Shown: positions 29,370 through 41,927, numbered from the stretch's first letter. The stretch: DNA of 64,000 bases from Paraspadella gotoi (GCA_051294375.1 CM119263.1:2070113-2134112); one strand, 5' to 3'. Notes: generated by a model from the sequence alone, not told the origin. Program-made: numbers and translations.

Positions 29370-31140
29370 CATCAACCTTACTGCAAAATATTTTTTCTCA
29401 AACTAATAGAATTCATTTTTCTGTTTATTTCCTTTTTAAATTAAAGTTTGTTGTGAAGTTTTATACACATACTAGTTTTTAAAGTATAAGTAGCTAGCAG
29501 CATATGTGAAAAAAATAGTTTTACTTACTTCCTATAAAAATTTCGAATTCCTTTAAAAATTAGTTATTCAAAATTTGTCTATTACCCTGCATGAGTAAAT
29601 AAGTAAGCAACAAATATAAAATATTTATAAGAAAGTTATTCACTGAAATATTTTTTTAATTTGTTTTCTTTATTTGAGCGCACACATCATTAAAAGGTTT
29701 AATTCCTTCTAAGACGTTGGAGCTCCTAACAACACAGCGTAAATCGCAAATCTAAATCAGGAATGAAGGAAACCGAGAGTTATCCAAAAGCGACCAAACC
29801 AAAACCGGCAAATACTGTTGATTCATAATTTTTCTCGAATAATATTTCTAAATAGTTTCTACTATTGAATGTCATTTCGTTTACCTCATAACGTAATAAA
29901 AATGACTCCAAGTTGCTTTGTCTTCTTATGAGTATAAAAAATAGACTAAAACTCGACAGGAACATGGGATATTTTTGCCGGCTTCGTCTTGAGTCACAAT
30001 TTTCAAGAAGGCTCAAAAGTTATCAAATTTAGGTGTATAGTTAAATAATAAATCAATATAATTTTCAATTATAGACTTTGATGAGACGCTCTAAGTTAAC
30101 TTAATATTAATTATTATCAGTATTATATTCAATAGTTAATACATTTAGAGCCCGAAAATATCCCTCCAGTTACTCGTTGTTCGAAGATTGCTGCAATAAA
30201 GAGCCTCCAAGGATGAGGAAGAGCCTTCGTATTTTCTATGAGGAAAAGATCGCGACTGCAGATTTTGAAGAAAGAGTTTATCCCAATATAAAAGCTTCGA
30301 GAAGCGAATGAGGAAGAGGAGGAAGAAAGACTGAAACGTAAAGAATAAAGAAATAGGAGAAAAGTGATGAAGACTACATCAGAAGCAGCTGCTACTTCGC
30401 GAAGCAATGGAGTCGCTGCAAATCATTTAGCGTCGATAAGCTTCTAGAACCGTCAGATATTTAGTACTAATTAGCAACAGCTGCATGGTTCGTGATGCTT
30501 TTTTTAATATTTGTTAATATAATTTTCGAGAATGTGCTAAGTAAATAAGTAATGATTGATTTACGTGACTCGTATTCTTCAATACACTACAGCTAATAAC
30601 ATATGTATTAGTAGAATTATGCTATTATCAAATATTCATTCTTGAATTATCTAAACAGAAGAAATTCGACTTTTTTAGAATTATTATGTAATAATTGAAT
30701 TGTTCAATATAAATTTAATAATTTAATATTTTCGTCTTCTACAAAGGCTCTTTTAAGCTTTGAGATAACTTGTTTCGCTTTTAAGTTAACCGTCTGCAGC
30801 AGCATAACGCACGTATTTTGTTTTCCAATGATGAACCTGACGGGACTTTGCGAAAATTAACGTCAACAAAACAACAGCGCGTATTTTTGTATATTTTAGC
30901 AATTTGTACCATTTTAGCAATTATTACTGCATAGAATTACCTGAATGTAGATAAAAAAAATTTATTTACTTTGACTTGATTGATTATTTAGACATTAAAA
31001 GAAACTGTACAATGTTTACATGAAAAGTGATTTAATTAAAAAAAAATATACATGGTTTTTATGACATAATGACGGTATTTACAGGCGAATTGACAACGGC
31101 CCATATCACAAAAATAGATGTAAGATGTAAGGGAGACAGT
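29370..31140. other. no firm gene
   Basis: AT-rich. At 30150-30310 (+) one frame reads RKYPSSYSLFEDCCNKEPPR, then MRKSLRIFYEEKIATADFEE and a stop; it may be a decayed transposon or exon fragment, but no acceptor/donor pair was convincing. Confidence 0.4.
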
Positions 31141-31211
31141 TTACAATTTATTTTCTACCCTCTGGACACACATTTCTAACACTAAACCCTCCCCCGCCCC
31201 AACCCCCATTC

Positions 31212-33846
31212 TCAAACATGTTTCGCGAAATGTGGCGCCCCTTTCGGCGGCGCCGGATTGTTCGTCTTCTTCCCGCTTTCGGCGTCGATGAGCGGCGTCA
31301 CGGCTCGATTGGCGCTCATTTGCGGTGCCACGACCTTCGCCACGTAGACGGCGCCGGCAACGCCTCCGCCGACGACGACGCAAGCACCGAGAACGGCGCC
31401 GACGATGACGCCGACGTTGGGACCGGGTTCCGGTTCCGGCTCTTTCGTCGGTGCCGGCTCCCGGATGTAATCGACGTTGGAGGCGTCCTTGTCGACGATG
31501 ACGTCGCTGAATTCGTGACCGGAATTGACGAGCGATTCCAAGTAGAACATCTGAGTTCCTTGGGTGTAGCTTCTTTCTTCCGGGTCCCAGTCTTGGGGAA
31601 GTTCGATGTAGAAGCTGCGGGGGGAAAGGAGAGAAAAGGAAAAAACTAAATTTCTTTTCTTTTCTTTTCTTTTCTTTTCTTTTCTTTTCTTTTCTTTTCT
31701 TTTCTTTTCTTTTCTTTTCTTTTCTTTTCTTTTCTTTTCTTTTCTTTTCTTTTCCTCTCCTTTCCCTCATTCTTTCTTTCTCCTCTTTCTACCATCCCTC
31801 CATCCTTCATCCCCTTTCTTACTTTATAAAGGGTCGAGTGACGCCGTTCGCCGTGTGAGTCCCCAAATTGAACTTTGTGTACGAGGCGTTGATGAGCATG
31901 TAGTAGGTCTCAAACTCGTTCTGGATCGGGCGGGCTTCTAACTGCATGCCGGGATTCCGGAGATTGAGAACGATGGTGGCGTTGATGGCGATGATGCGTC
32001 GTGTTTGGCAAGGAGTTGCCTCGCGGGTCTGAAGGCGGAAAGATAATTGTATTTAAAGATCAATTTTAGTTTTTAACTTTTTTAACGCTAAGAATATAAT
32101 TTTGAAATTGAGTATGTGGCGGGCATTGCCCAGGCTCACGGCGCATAGAAATATCAACCCCGTAGAGACCTGGTGGCTCATTGAGCAAAGCCTTCAGCTA
32201 GGAACCACTAGGAACCCGGTTCAATCCTAACCCTTATTCTTTGAAGACCGTGAGGATATCCCTCAAGCCTCGTTCCAAGCCCAGGACCCGTTTCATGGCA
32301 GCTAGAGGGTAGTTGAGGAAGTCTTCAGCCCACTTAGCGCCTTATTCAAAAGTTGTTTTTTTTCTATTTCGACTGTTAAAATTCGCCTGATACTATTGCA
32401 ATCATTGCAAAAAATAGATAGAAGGATCCCCTGTCCTTTCCCCACCCTTCAACACTCCCCACCTCACTCACATCCTATGCTACCACCCCACCCCACCTCC
32501 ATCACCTCTCTGAGGGTCTCGGTTCCCTCGATCTTAATCCCCATCTGATCCACGCACCAACACAACCCGTACGACGCCGTCTGGCATTGCATCGGCATGT
32601 AGTGCTTGTCTACGCCGCAATCGGGCGTCGTGGAGACGGAGATGGAGGCGGCGGTCTTGACGAGGGCGTCCGCGCGAAGGCGACGACACTTGGAGACAAA
32701 GTCGAAGCAGCCGTGGTAAGGGAGGCCGTCCTGGTCGAGATAGCTGGCCTGGCAGACGGGCGTTGAGGTCATGTTCCAGGCGCTGGTGCAGGTGGGCTCC
32801 TCTCCGTACAAGAGGCAGGGAGTCTCCACGCACTTGTTGCAAACGCCGAGGGTGGTTGGGGGCTCGGTGGTTGTAGGAGGATCTGTTGTGGCTGCCATTG
32901 TGGATGCCGCCATAGTACTTGCGACTGAATCAGTTGCGGCAACACTAGCACTTGAAGCATCAGATCCAGCAACATTAGTTGTTCCTGCTGCTGTTGTGGC
33001 ATCTGTACCAGCTGCATTAGTTGATTCAGCAACAGTAGTGACACTTGCAGCTGTTGTAGCGCCAGTATTAGAAGATCCAGCAGCGGTTGTGGCACTGCTA
33101 TCAGTTGTAGCGTCATTGGTAGCTCCTGTGATTGTAGTAGCACTGCTGTCTGTCGTAGCACCTGTGTTTGCAGCATTGGTTGCTCCTGCAACTGTCGTGG
33201 CACTGCTATCTGTTGTCGCACCTGTGTTTGCAGCATTGGTTGCTCCTGCAACTGTCGTGGCACTGCTGTCTGTTGTAGCACCTGTGTTTGCAGCATTGGT
33301 TGCTCCTGCAACTGTAGTGGCACTGCTATCTGTTGTAGCACCTGTGTTTGCAGCATTAGTTGCTCCTGCAACTGTTGTGGCACTGCTATCTGTTGTAGCA
33401 CCTGTGTTTGCAGCATTGGTTGCTCCAGCTACTGTTGTGGCACTGCTGTCTGTTGTAGCACCTGTGTTTGCTGCATTGGTTGCTCCTGCAACTGTTGTGG
33501 CAATGCTGTCTGTTGTAGCACTGCTGTCTGTTGTAGCACCTGTGTTTGCAGCATTGGTTGCTCCTGCAACAGTTGTGGCACTGCTATCTGTGGTAGCTCC
33601 AGTATTTGCAGCATTTGTTGCCCCAGCAGTCGTGGCGCTAGCGACGGTGGTGACCTGAGTACCAGCGGCATTCGTTGTCCCAGCTGCGGCTGTCCCTGCC
33701 ACTGTTGTCCCTGCTGCGGTTGCCCCTGCTGCGGTTGTCCCTGCTGCGGTGGTGACAACGGTGGGCGCCTCCGTCGATAGCGAATTAACAACAACAACAG
33801 AGAATCCGAGCAAATATAAAGAAAGAATCCACGTCGACATTTCCAT
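31212..33846 (-). CDS. type I membrane mucin with thyroglobulin type-1 domain
   Basis: Exons on the minus strand: 33846-32506, 32028-31823, 31614-31212; 1950 nt, 649 aa, phases consistent. A signal peptide (to about residue 22) is followed by about 300 residues rich in Thr, Ala and Ser, with eight 20-residue repeats of the type ATNAANTGATTDSSATTVAG. These are a likely O-glycosylated mucin stalk. Next comes a Cys-rich thyroglobulin type-1 domain ending in MPMQC, GLCWCVDQMG and, across the first splice, ATPC. A roughly 130-residue extracellular region with NAT and NAS sequons follows. A Glu-Pro-rich juxtamembrane segment, one Val/Gly/Ala-rich TM helix (about 583-607) and a short cytoplasmic tail end the protein. 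TY domains often inhibit cysteine proteases or bind partners. The order TY, membrane-proximal domain, TM, short tail resembles EpCAM/TROP with a mucin stalk added; that likeness is inference. A SINE copy lies in intron 1 and a (TTTTC)n tract in intron 2. Confidence 0.88.
31650..31753 (+). repeat. (TTTTC)n pentanucleotide array
   Basis: About 20 perfect TTTTC units inside intron 2 of the mucin-type gene. Read on the minus strand it would be the lysine-rich (GAAAA)n. Confidence 0.95.
32163..32352 (+). mobile_element. tRNA-derived SINE copy (in intron 1 of the mucin gene)
   Basis: The head carries a pol III A-box-like TGGCTCATTGAG (32174-32185) and a B box GGTTCAATCC (32218-32227) at tRNA-like spacing. 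The body (TTCCAAGCCCAGGACCCG, then CTTCAGCCCACTTAG and GCGCCTTATTCA) matches the copy at 28806-29034 in the opposite orientation. Confidence 0.8.
33115..33625 (-). repeat. 60-bp coding minisatellite in the mucin gene
   Basis: About eight tandem 60-bp units encoding ATNAANTGATTDSSATTVAG, very similar at the DNA level. One unit has an 18-bp insertion encoding DSIATT. The array stays in frame and is probably length-polymorphic, like mucin VNTRs. Confidence 0.93.
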
Positions 33847-34209
33847 TTTTCACTTTTTAGCTTTTATGTTCAGAGTTATTGTGAGGTTCGCGTGAAATCG
33901 TAATTCGTGATATGACGATTGTCACAAAATTTTCAGTTTTCTGCAACGAGTCTTTAGTTGCGAGTCTAAGGATTAATAAATATCTAAGGATTAATAAATA
34001 TCACAAACTGATTTCGTTTTTGATTTCACGAAATTGAGATTTCCATTTGTCCTAAGATGATTATGTTTATTAATTTTTATTTCTACGTCGTCAAGCAAGT
34101 CAGGGGTCTTTATTCAAAATGGAACTTTCGTTGTATAATGTATAGTAAAAGAAATTAAATGTATAATATCATTGTATTCAAACTTTCTTTTTTGTTGTTA
34201 GAGTAAAGT

Positions 34210-34352
34210 TTAGGAGAAAAAAAACTAAAATTGTAACTAAAATTTGTAACAACAAATGAATATCGGATATGTTTCGACTCTTTGTTTTGCGAGTCTTCAT
34301 CAGCATGCTGATTCATTTGTTGTCACAACGAAATTTTAGTTTTTTCTCCTAA
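34210..34352 (-). mobile_element. 143-bp inverted-repeat element with hammerhead-like core
   Basis: The outer arms TTAGGAGAAAAAA.. and ..TTTTTTCTCCTAA and a perfect inner 13-bp pair (34249-34261 with 34311-34323) flank a core. On the minus strand the core reads CTGATGA (34303-34297), a stem GACTC..GAGTC, then GAAAC (34275-34271). This order (stem I, CTGATGA, stem II, GAAA) is that of type I hammerhead ribozymes found in Penelope-like and other small retroelements. Stem III is imperfect. Confidence 0.55.
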
Positions 34353-34959
34353 TCAATAATATCAATAAAAAAACGAAAACATCGGATATGAAAAATTGGA
34401 CGAGTTACAAACGTCAATTTCGCTTCCGGAAGACGGCGAACGACTCGACGAACGACTCGGCGATCGACTCGGCGAACGACTCGGCGCCGGCGCTCAAATT
34501 CTTAACCTCGTATTTAAGACCCCTGTCAACAACCTCGACAACGACAACAACAACGACAACAACCCCTGCGCTCGAACGTCTCCAAGTTTGTCCGAGTGTT
34601 TGACTTCGTCACTAGGATTGCAATCACGCCATCGTCGGGGACAACTTTTTCTTTAACATTGTCACGTTCGCCGCGAGATCGCTGGTTACCAAGTTGAGGC
34701 TCAGCGAAAGTGAAATTAGTCGTCGTCGTTGGATTCGATTCCATCCTTCATGGAATCCCAGCGAGAGAGAGAGAAGAGAGAGAGAGAGAAAGAGAGAGAG
34801 AGAGGAGAAGAGAGAGAGAGAGAGAGAAGAGAGAGAGAGAAAGGGGTTTACCTGCTGTGTACCCTTTGCCTTGACAGAGGGAGACAATGGAACCAAACGG
34901 ACTCAACATCGCATTACGACATTCGAGTTTCCCAGAGACGAAGGGTCCACGACACCGAC

Positions 34960-35278
34960 CGACCGACCGACCGACCGAACCGACGACCGACCGACGACGC
35001 GACCGACCGACCGACCGACCGACCGACCGACCGACCGACCCGACCGACCGACGGCCGACCGATCCGACCGACCGACGACCGCCGAGCCGACCGACGACGA
35101 CCGACCGACTAACAAAAAGAAAATAGGACAGCCCAAGTGAGAAAACCAGAACCAAGACGAACGACCGACCGAGCGACCGAACGACGACCGACCGACCGAC
35201 GCGATCCGACCCGACCGACCGACCGACGACCCACACCGACCGAGACCGCCGACCGCCGACCGACCGACGCGACGACGC
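34960..35278 (+). repeat. (GACC)n tetranucleotide satellite
   Basis: About 300 bp of ACCG units with CGACGACC phase slips and one non-repeat insertion (35110-35155). It opens frames on both strands (Pro-Thr-Asp-Arg and Val-Gly-Arg-Ser) that are not genes. Confidence 0.95.
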
Positions 35279-35384
35279 TGACGATATATGAACGGATGAA
35301 GGAAAGTCTGAGAATTAAGAATTTGAAAATTGCAAGATAAAGTAAATTGGAATATTAGGAAAATTATTAAAAATTGATACAACC

Positions 35385-35540
35385 AATGTAAAATTAATTA
35401 ATAAAAAAATACATTTAATAAATAAGCTATCTTGCCCATGACTTTGAACAGGTTCTGGTGGTTTAAGAACTCTATCACTCGATCAAGCTTTTAATCAAGA
35501 CTCTCACAGTCAAGTTTATTCACTCCCAGAGTAACTGGCT
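35385..35540 (+). repeat. dispersed repeat R3, copy 2
   Basis: Core AATAAGCTATCTTGCCCATG, ACTTTGAACAGGTTCTGGTG, then AATCAAGACTCTCACAGTCA and TTCACTCCCAGAGTA. Matches copies 1 and 3. Confidence 0.75.
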
Positions 35541-36100
35541 TAAAGTTATGTTATGTTATGTTATGTTTCAATTGTATAAAATTTAAAGATAGACACAAGA
35601 AGTAAAAATTTGGAAATGCAAGACATTGAGCGTTAGAAATGAGAAAATGCAAATTGATAATATAAATTATAAAGTTAGAAATAATAGTTTTGGAAATGAA
35701 GAAATGAGCAAAAATTATATTTGAAATAAGGAATTGCGGACAAGAAAATGAAAATTCGAGTTTGGATATCTAGAGCATTGTACATTAAATTAAAAACGAA
35801 AAATTTTTACACTAGTATATTTGAGCGAAAAGAATCAATGGCATTTTTCTTTTTTTTCTTTTTAAGTCAGTAAATTTTTTGTATTATCCTAATTACACAA
35901 TGTCTATCCTAAAATTGTAAAAAACTTTCATTATAAACCAGTTAAGTTTTCTTTCCTACGCTCAAATCCATTTCCTTTCCAGATAAAAAAAAATACTTTC
36001 TTACGAAAAATTATTTTTCCCCCTTTTCTTTCGCGGGCCTTATCATGCTCGACCGGGTGGGAGGGAGAGTTAGGGATGGAGAGAGAGTGAGGGAGGGAGG

Positions 36101-36218
36101 NNNNNNNNNNNNNNNNNNNNNNNNNNNNNNNNNNNNNNNNNNNNNNNNNNNNNNNNNNNNNNNNNNNNNNNNNNNNNNNNNNNNNNNNNNNNNNNNNNNN
36201 NNNNNNNNNNNNNNNNNN
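36101..36218. other. assembly gap (118 N)
   Basis: Run of N that ends in a GA repeat. Confidence 1.
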
Positions 36219-36252
<34 letters not shown>

Positions 36253-36634
36253 AAGTTACTTGAAAGACGGCTCGTTGGAGAATAGGATATATCCGGTGTC
36301 TTTTTTAATTCGTGTCTCTTTCCCCTATCAAAAATTACAGATTCGCTCGAATAAATCATCTCTCCTTTATTCTTTTTTTTTACGACGTGAGAAAGAATCA
36401 CATGCGATAAAAAAAGGAGAAAATCACAGAAAATTGAAAAGGTTTCCTTCTGGTGTCCATCATTTTTTTGACGGACCTTCTGGCCACAACTTTATCCAGC
36501 ATTTTTTGACTCAAATATTTTAAATTTCTTTTACCTTCTATAAATCAGAGCAAGCGTCGTACTTTTCTCTCTCTCTCTCTATTTCTCTCTTTTCGATTCG
36601 AATTTTTACTTTGGTTAAAACGTTTTTACTTTCG

Positions 36635-36848
36635 NNNNNNNNNNNNNNNNNNNNNNNNNNNNNNNNNNNNNNNNNNNNNNNNNNNNNNNNNNNNNNNNNN
36701 NNNNNNNNNNNNNNNNNNNNNNNNNNNNNNNNNNNNNNNNNNNNNNNNNNNNNNNNNNNNNNNNNNNNNNNNNNNNNNNNNNNNNNNNNNNNNNNNNNNN
36801 NNNNNNNNNNNNNNNNNNNNNNNNNNNNNNNNNNNNNNNNNNNNNNNN
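36635..36848. other. assembly gap (214 N)
   Basis: Run of N that ends in a T homopolymer. Confidence 1.
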
Positions 36849-37482
36849 TTTTTTTTTTTTTTCAAACCGAAACAAAGAAACATTTTAAATTCATTTTTTG
36901 TTTATTTTTCATAAGTGTTTTTTTAATTTCTGACACTTCTGTCTCATACGTTCAAAATACATTTTAAAAACAATAGTCTAAATCTTTATCAAGTTTATCG
37001 TATGCATTGATAACAAAATTACATTTTATTTCGTAGACATTTCATAGACATTTCAAAAACGATATCCTTCATAAGCCTCATATAATTTTTAAGCTTAAAA
37101 GGTTTAAATCTAAACGTCTTCCAGCTTCCACTCATTCTGACGCGAAAGCGCCTCTTCTTTTTTTTTTCTTCCCCGAAGCGCCCTCTCTGTGAATTTTTTT
37201 TTCTTCACTCTTCACCCGACGAAGTGAATAATTGTGAATGACTTCGACCAAAGGACCTTTTTTTGTCTCCAAATTTATTTTATTGAATCTCGCAAATTTC
37301 CGAGTGGTGACATTTCTCTCGCAATATTCACTCGGCGGTCTCAGTCGGAACTGATAAACGATCGACGACCGGCGAGTTGACATCAACAGCGTCGTCGTTA
37401 GCATCGTTTTCATCGTCGTCATCATCGTCGTTAGCATTTTTTTTTATCGTCGTCGTCATCGTCGTAAACATCGTCGTCGAAA

Positions 37483-40400
37483 ATGAAGGTGTTTTTCGTT
37501 CTACGTCTTCTCTTGACCGCCGTCACTCTTTTCCGCGCGGGCGATGCCAAAGGATTCGCCCTCTACCGGAAAGACAAAAGCCTCATTCGCCTTCATCTCA
37601 ACGACGTTAAACAAAAGCACAACTGTTCTCGTAAATTAGTGAGTACATGAATATTTGCCCACTTCTTGTCTTTTCGCTGAAATATCGACGAAATGTAATG
37701 GGATAATGATGATGCGTCCTTCTGATTTATTTGTTATTTTTTTTTTAAACTAATTATAATTATTTTAGTACTTTATTGATAGGGAGGTTAGGTACTCTGG
37801 GCTTGAATAAACGACAATGTGATAGATTCTTGATTGAAAGCTTTCAGTATCCTGCTATGTTATTATTATCTTGTAAAAGGGATGGAGGCTTTAAACTACC
37901 AAAACCTGTTAAATTCAGGGACAAGATAGCTTATTTACTAAATGACTGATAATTAATAGAATATGATTAATATTCTAATATAAAATATTAAGTATTCTTC
38001 TTAATTAAATAATTGTAAACATACTTTATGATATTTATTATATTAATTTATTTTATAAATTTACAAATTTATTTTAAATCATAGACAGACCGACTAAGTT
38101 TCTTACAAGAACGCGTCGACGCATCAAAAAAACCCTCCCGTCGGGTTGACGCAACCTTTACGATCGAAGACGATATTTTTTATCGCCGACGGTTTTTATT
38201 GATGTTTTGTTGGGCGTAAATCACGCGTGACTTTGGCGGCAAAACAGATTTTCGGTGAGATGGAGATTTTTAACGCACAACCTTAGATCACTTCACATTT
38301 TAAGGAATTAGATTTGTTGATATAATTTTAGTTTTAACTTCCCCTCGGATTCTAATTAGACCGGAGTCTGTCAAGCTCACTGAGTTTTATAAAATTTACA
38401 TAAATTTTACGGGAAAGGTTTGCTATTAGTTGTCATGAAAATATAAAAAAAATAGCTTAATATGTCAATTCGGATTTTAAATTGATAGTTTCCCTCAACC
38501 GCGCCTCAACTTATTAAGAGATTGTCAAAAGGGAATTTAATACATAAAAAAGCATCTAAGTTTGATTCTAAGTGGAAAGGAAAGGAAGGAAAAAGAAAAA
38601 AGGTCAGGAAAAGAAAAGAAAAAAAAAGAAAAGTAAAGAAAAGAAAAGAAAAGAAAAGAAAAGAAAAGAAAAGAAAAGAAAAGAAAAGAAAAGAAAAGAA
38701 AAGAAAAGAAAAGAAAAGAAAAGAGAAAAGAAAAGAAAAGAAAAGAAAAGAAAAGAAAAGAAAAAGAAAATTCTTTTTTGCATTTTTTAGGACGCTTTGT
38801 TTAATAAAATTGTTTAATTGATTAATGAAATAATTTAAATACGACAGTCGACGACGTCTTGGGCGACAAAGTTGGAGAATGTGGCGGGAATCGAAACGCA
38901 ATGCGCGATGGTGGAGATGGAGAATTGGAGGTGGGGAATGCTCAACCGACTCAGACCTCACCTGGCAAAGTAAGTTAGGGCCGGATCGTTATAGGAGTAG
39001 GTAAGATTTGAACAGGAAAGAAAAATAAAATGAAAAAAAGAAAAGTAAAGAAAAGAGAAGAAAAGAGAAGAAAAGAAAACCAAGCTAAACTCCCGCTCTT
39101 TCTCTCAACCACCAATCGACTATCCCTTCCCGCCACCCCAAAGATCCCACCCTACCTAACTTACCCTCCCCCCCTCCACCCAATCTCAAAAGGTTCCCCA
39201 CCTCTTCCCTCTCGGGCCTCTTCGGATCCACCCGCCGACTGAAGGGTCGACCCTACGAGAATCAGATCAAAGAGTTCAAGTCGATCGTCGACGGCTGGAC
39301 GAGCGGAGGCTTCGACTCGAGATCGACCCAGTTGGTGAGGCTTTTTTGGGATTAACTTACCTTTTTTGGGATCACGGTCGTGAAATGGGTGACGTCTGGA
39401 ATTAATTATTTAATATGTATTATTTGAACGAAACCTTAATCTTTTTAATTGCGGCATGCCTTTTTAATTGCGGCATGCCTTTTTAATTGCGGCATGCCTT
39501 TTTAATTGCGGCATGCCTTTTTAATTGCGGCATGCCTTTTTAATTGCGGCATGCCTTTTTAATTACGGCATGCCTTTTTAATTGCGGCATGCCTTTTTAA
39601 ATAAGCAATTACGAGAAAATTATCATTAACAAGTCCGCTAGTACAATTTTTTTCGCGTTTTTACCATTTTTCTTACGAATTGTAAGATTTTTCCCCCAAG
39701 TGACGCTGTACGCTATAACTTTTTTCCTCTCCCTACTTTTCGACAGATTTGTCAGGCGAAATACTTCGGGTGTTCAGTCCTCCCGAACTGCGGTCCCCGT
39801 CGGCGTCGCGAGACGGTGCTCGTCTGCGTCTTCGAGACGGGCCTCGCGCCCAAGACGCTTCACAAACGTGAGATTCTCAAATTCACCATTCAATACTTTG
39901 TGAATTTTTTTTAATATTACAGAAATTCTTGGATATAAATATCAATTTTTTTTTTTTCAAATTTGATCAGTGATGAAGACGACGTTGTCTACAAGAACCA
40001 CAACAACGACGACGCCAACAACGACGACCACATCGACGACGACCACATCAACGACTTCGAAACCAGAACCTCGAATAAACATCCTCGACAATTTCGTGGA
40101 GGAACCCGGCAGCTTCAAGCGGCTCGAACCACACTCGAGCGGCTCGACTTTCGCTGNNNNNNNNNNNNNNGACGACAATCTGCAGAATTCTGGGTCACGG
40201 TTGACCAACGAAACTTCTTTAGCCTCAACCAATAAAACAAAGGATTCGACAATAAAGATTGAAACAACATTTGTTTCTGCTGAGGAAACAAAGTCAACTC
40301 GAGAAACCAGTTATCACTCAGCAACATTCGAGACTGAAATGGATTTGATAGAAACAAAGACCGGAAGAAACGATTCAACGAAGTCAATGTCGTCGTCAAC

Positions 40401-41869
40401 GTCATCGTCGTTGTCGCCGTCGTCGTCATCGTCGTCATCATCATCATCGTCATCATCAACACCCTTAAAACCTTCGTCGTCTTCACATCCTTCGCCATTC
40501 GGATTTTCGTCATCGCTGTCTTCGCTGACAAACTTGTCGCCATCGTCTTCATCTTATTTAGATCTGTCATCATTGTCATCATCGAAGTCGTCGACACCAA
40601 CATTGAGATCATCATCGTCGTTGTCGTCATCCTCCACGCCCTCGACGGCGAACATCGTACCTTCAGCCACAATGACAACAACAACATCAAAAACAACAAC
40701 AACGGAGGAATTCGTCACCCAAAAAATTCCTTCTTTTCTCGTTCGAGTTTTGGGCGGGAAAAGATTCTGGTTGGCGGTTGAAGAGAAGGAGGATGAGGAA
40801 GAGGCGTCGACGAAGTCTTTGGAGGAATTGAAGAAGATCTGCGACCGACTCGAGATTGATGGAGGCGGGATGGAGGAGGAGGGGGAGGAGGAGAAGATAA
40901 ACAAAGAGAAGAAGAGAGAGAGAAAAGAAGAGGAGAAAGGGGAAGAGAGAGAGGAAGAGAAGGAGGAAGAGAAGGAGGAAGATACCGAGGAGAGTTTCTC
41001 CACCAAAATTCCTTCTAATGTGAAAAAAGGTTTCACCGACAAAAGCGAATTGATCAATGAATTAACAGAGAGAATTCCGTGGGAGGATAAGGATTCTTTT
41101 TCCAATGTTCTGATCGACAATCGTATCGCAGACGATAGATTGCCCGACAATAGATTGCCCGACAATCGTCTCGCAGGCGATAGATTGCCCGACAATGGAT
41201 TGCCCGACAATCGTCTCGCAGACGATAGATTGCCCGACAATGGATTGCCCGACAATCGTCCCGCAGACGATGGATTGCCCGACAATGGATTGCACCAAGT
41301 TGGAATGACTCACATCGGCAACATCTTGGATCGAGAGACGGTGGACCGGCCTTTTTCGAACCCAATAGAGGGAGTCTTTTCGTCGAGAAACCGGAAATTG
41401 GAAAACAAAATAGCAATGGTTGAAGGAGGAGAGGAAGAGGAAGAAGAGAAAGGACGGGATGAGGGGAGCGGGGAAGAAGAAGAGAGAGAATTGGAGCTGG
41501 AAAGACTGGAGCGGGGAATTAATTGGGGAGAAGCAAAGGAGCGAGGAGTGAGGAGTGGAAAAGAGATGGAATTTGAAAGAAAAGAACCAAGAGTAATTAG
41601 TGGAAAAGAGATGGAATTCGAAAGAAACGAGAGAAGAATAAAAGAAAAGGGAGAGAGGGAGAAAATACCAAAAATGATGCAACGTGGAAAAATGGGGAAA
41701 AGGGCGGCGAAGAAAAGGGTCATCGAAACGGAATGGGGAAATTTTATGAAGGAAATGAGGAAAATCAAGAAGAAAAGTGATAAAGAAATGAAGAGGAAAA
41801 AGTCAGAATTAAACTCGGTTCTCTCTTTCACTCACAAACCCTTCGTCATCTTTAACGACGTGAAAAAGG

Positions 41870-41927
<58 letters not shown>

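Noticed and set aside
32771-33658. 295-aa plus-strand ORF rich in Val/Ala
   Set aside because: Antisense shadow of the mucin repeat exon, whose signal peptide, TY domain and splices are all on the minus strand.
34260-34310. Fully canonical hammerhead ribozyme
   Set aside because: The segment between GAAAC and the expected cleavage site folds as ATATC/GATAT out of the standard stem III register, so only a hammerhead-like core is claimed.
34694-35382. Long PTDR/VGRS frames on both strands
   Set aside because: Products of the GACC tetranucleotide array.
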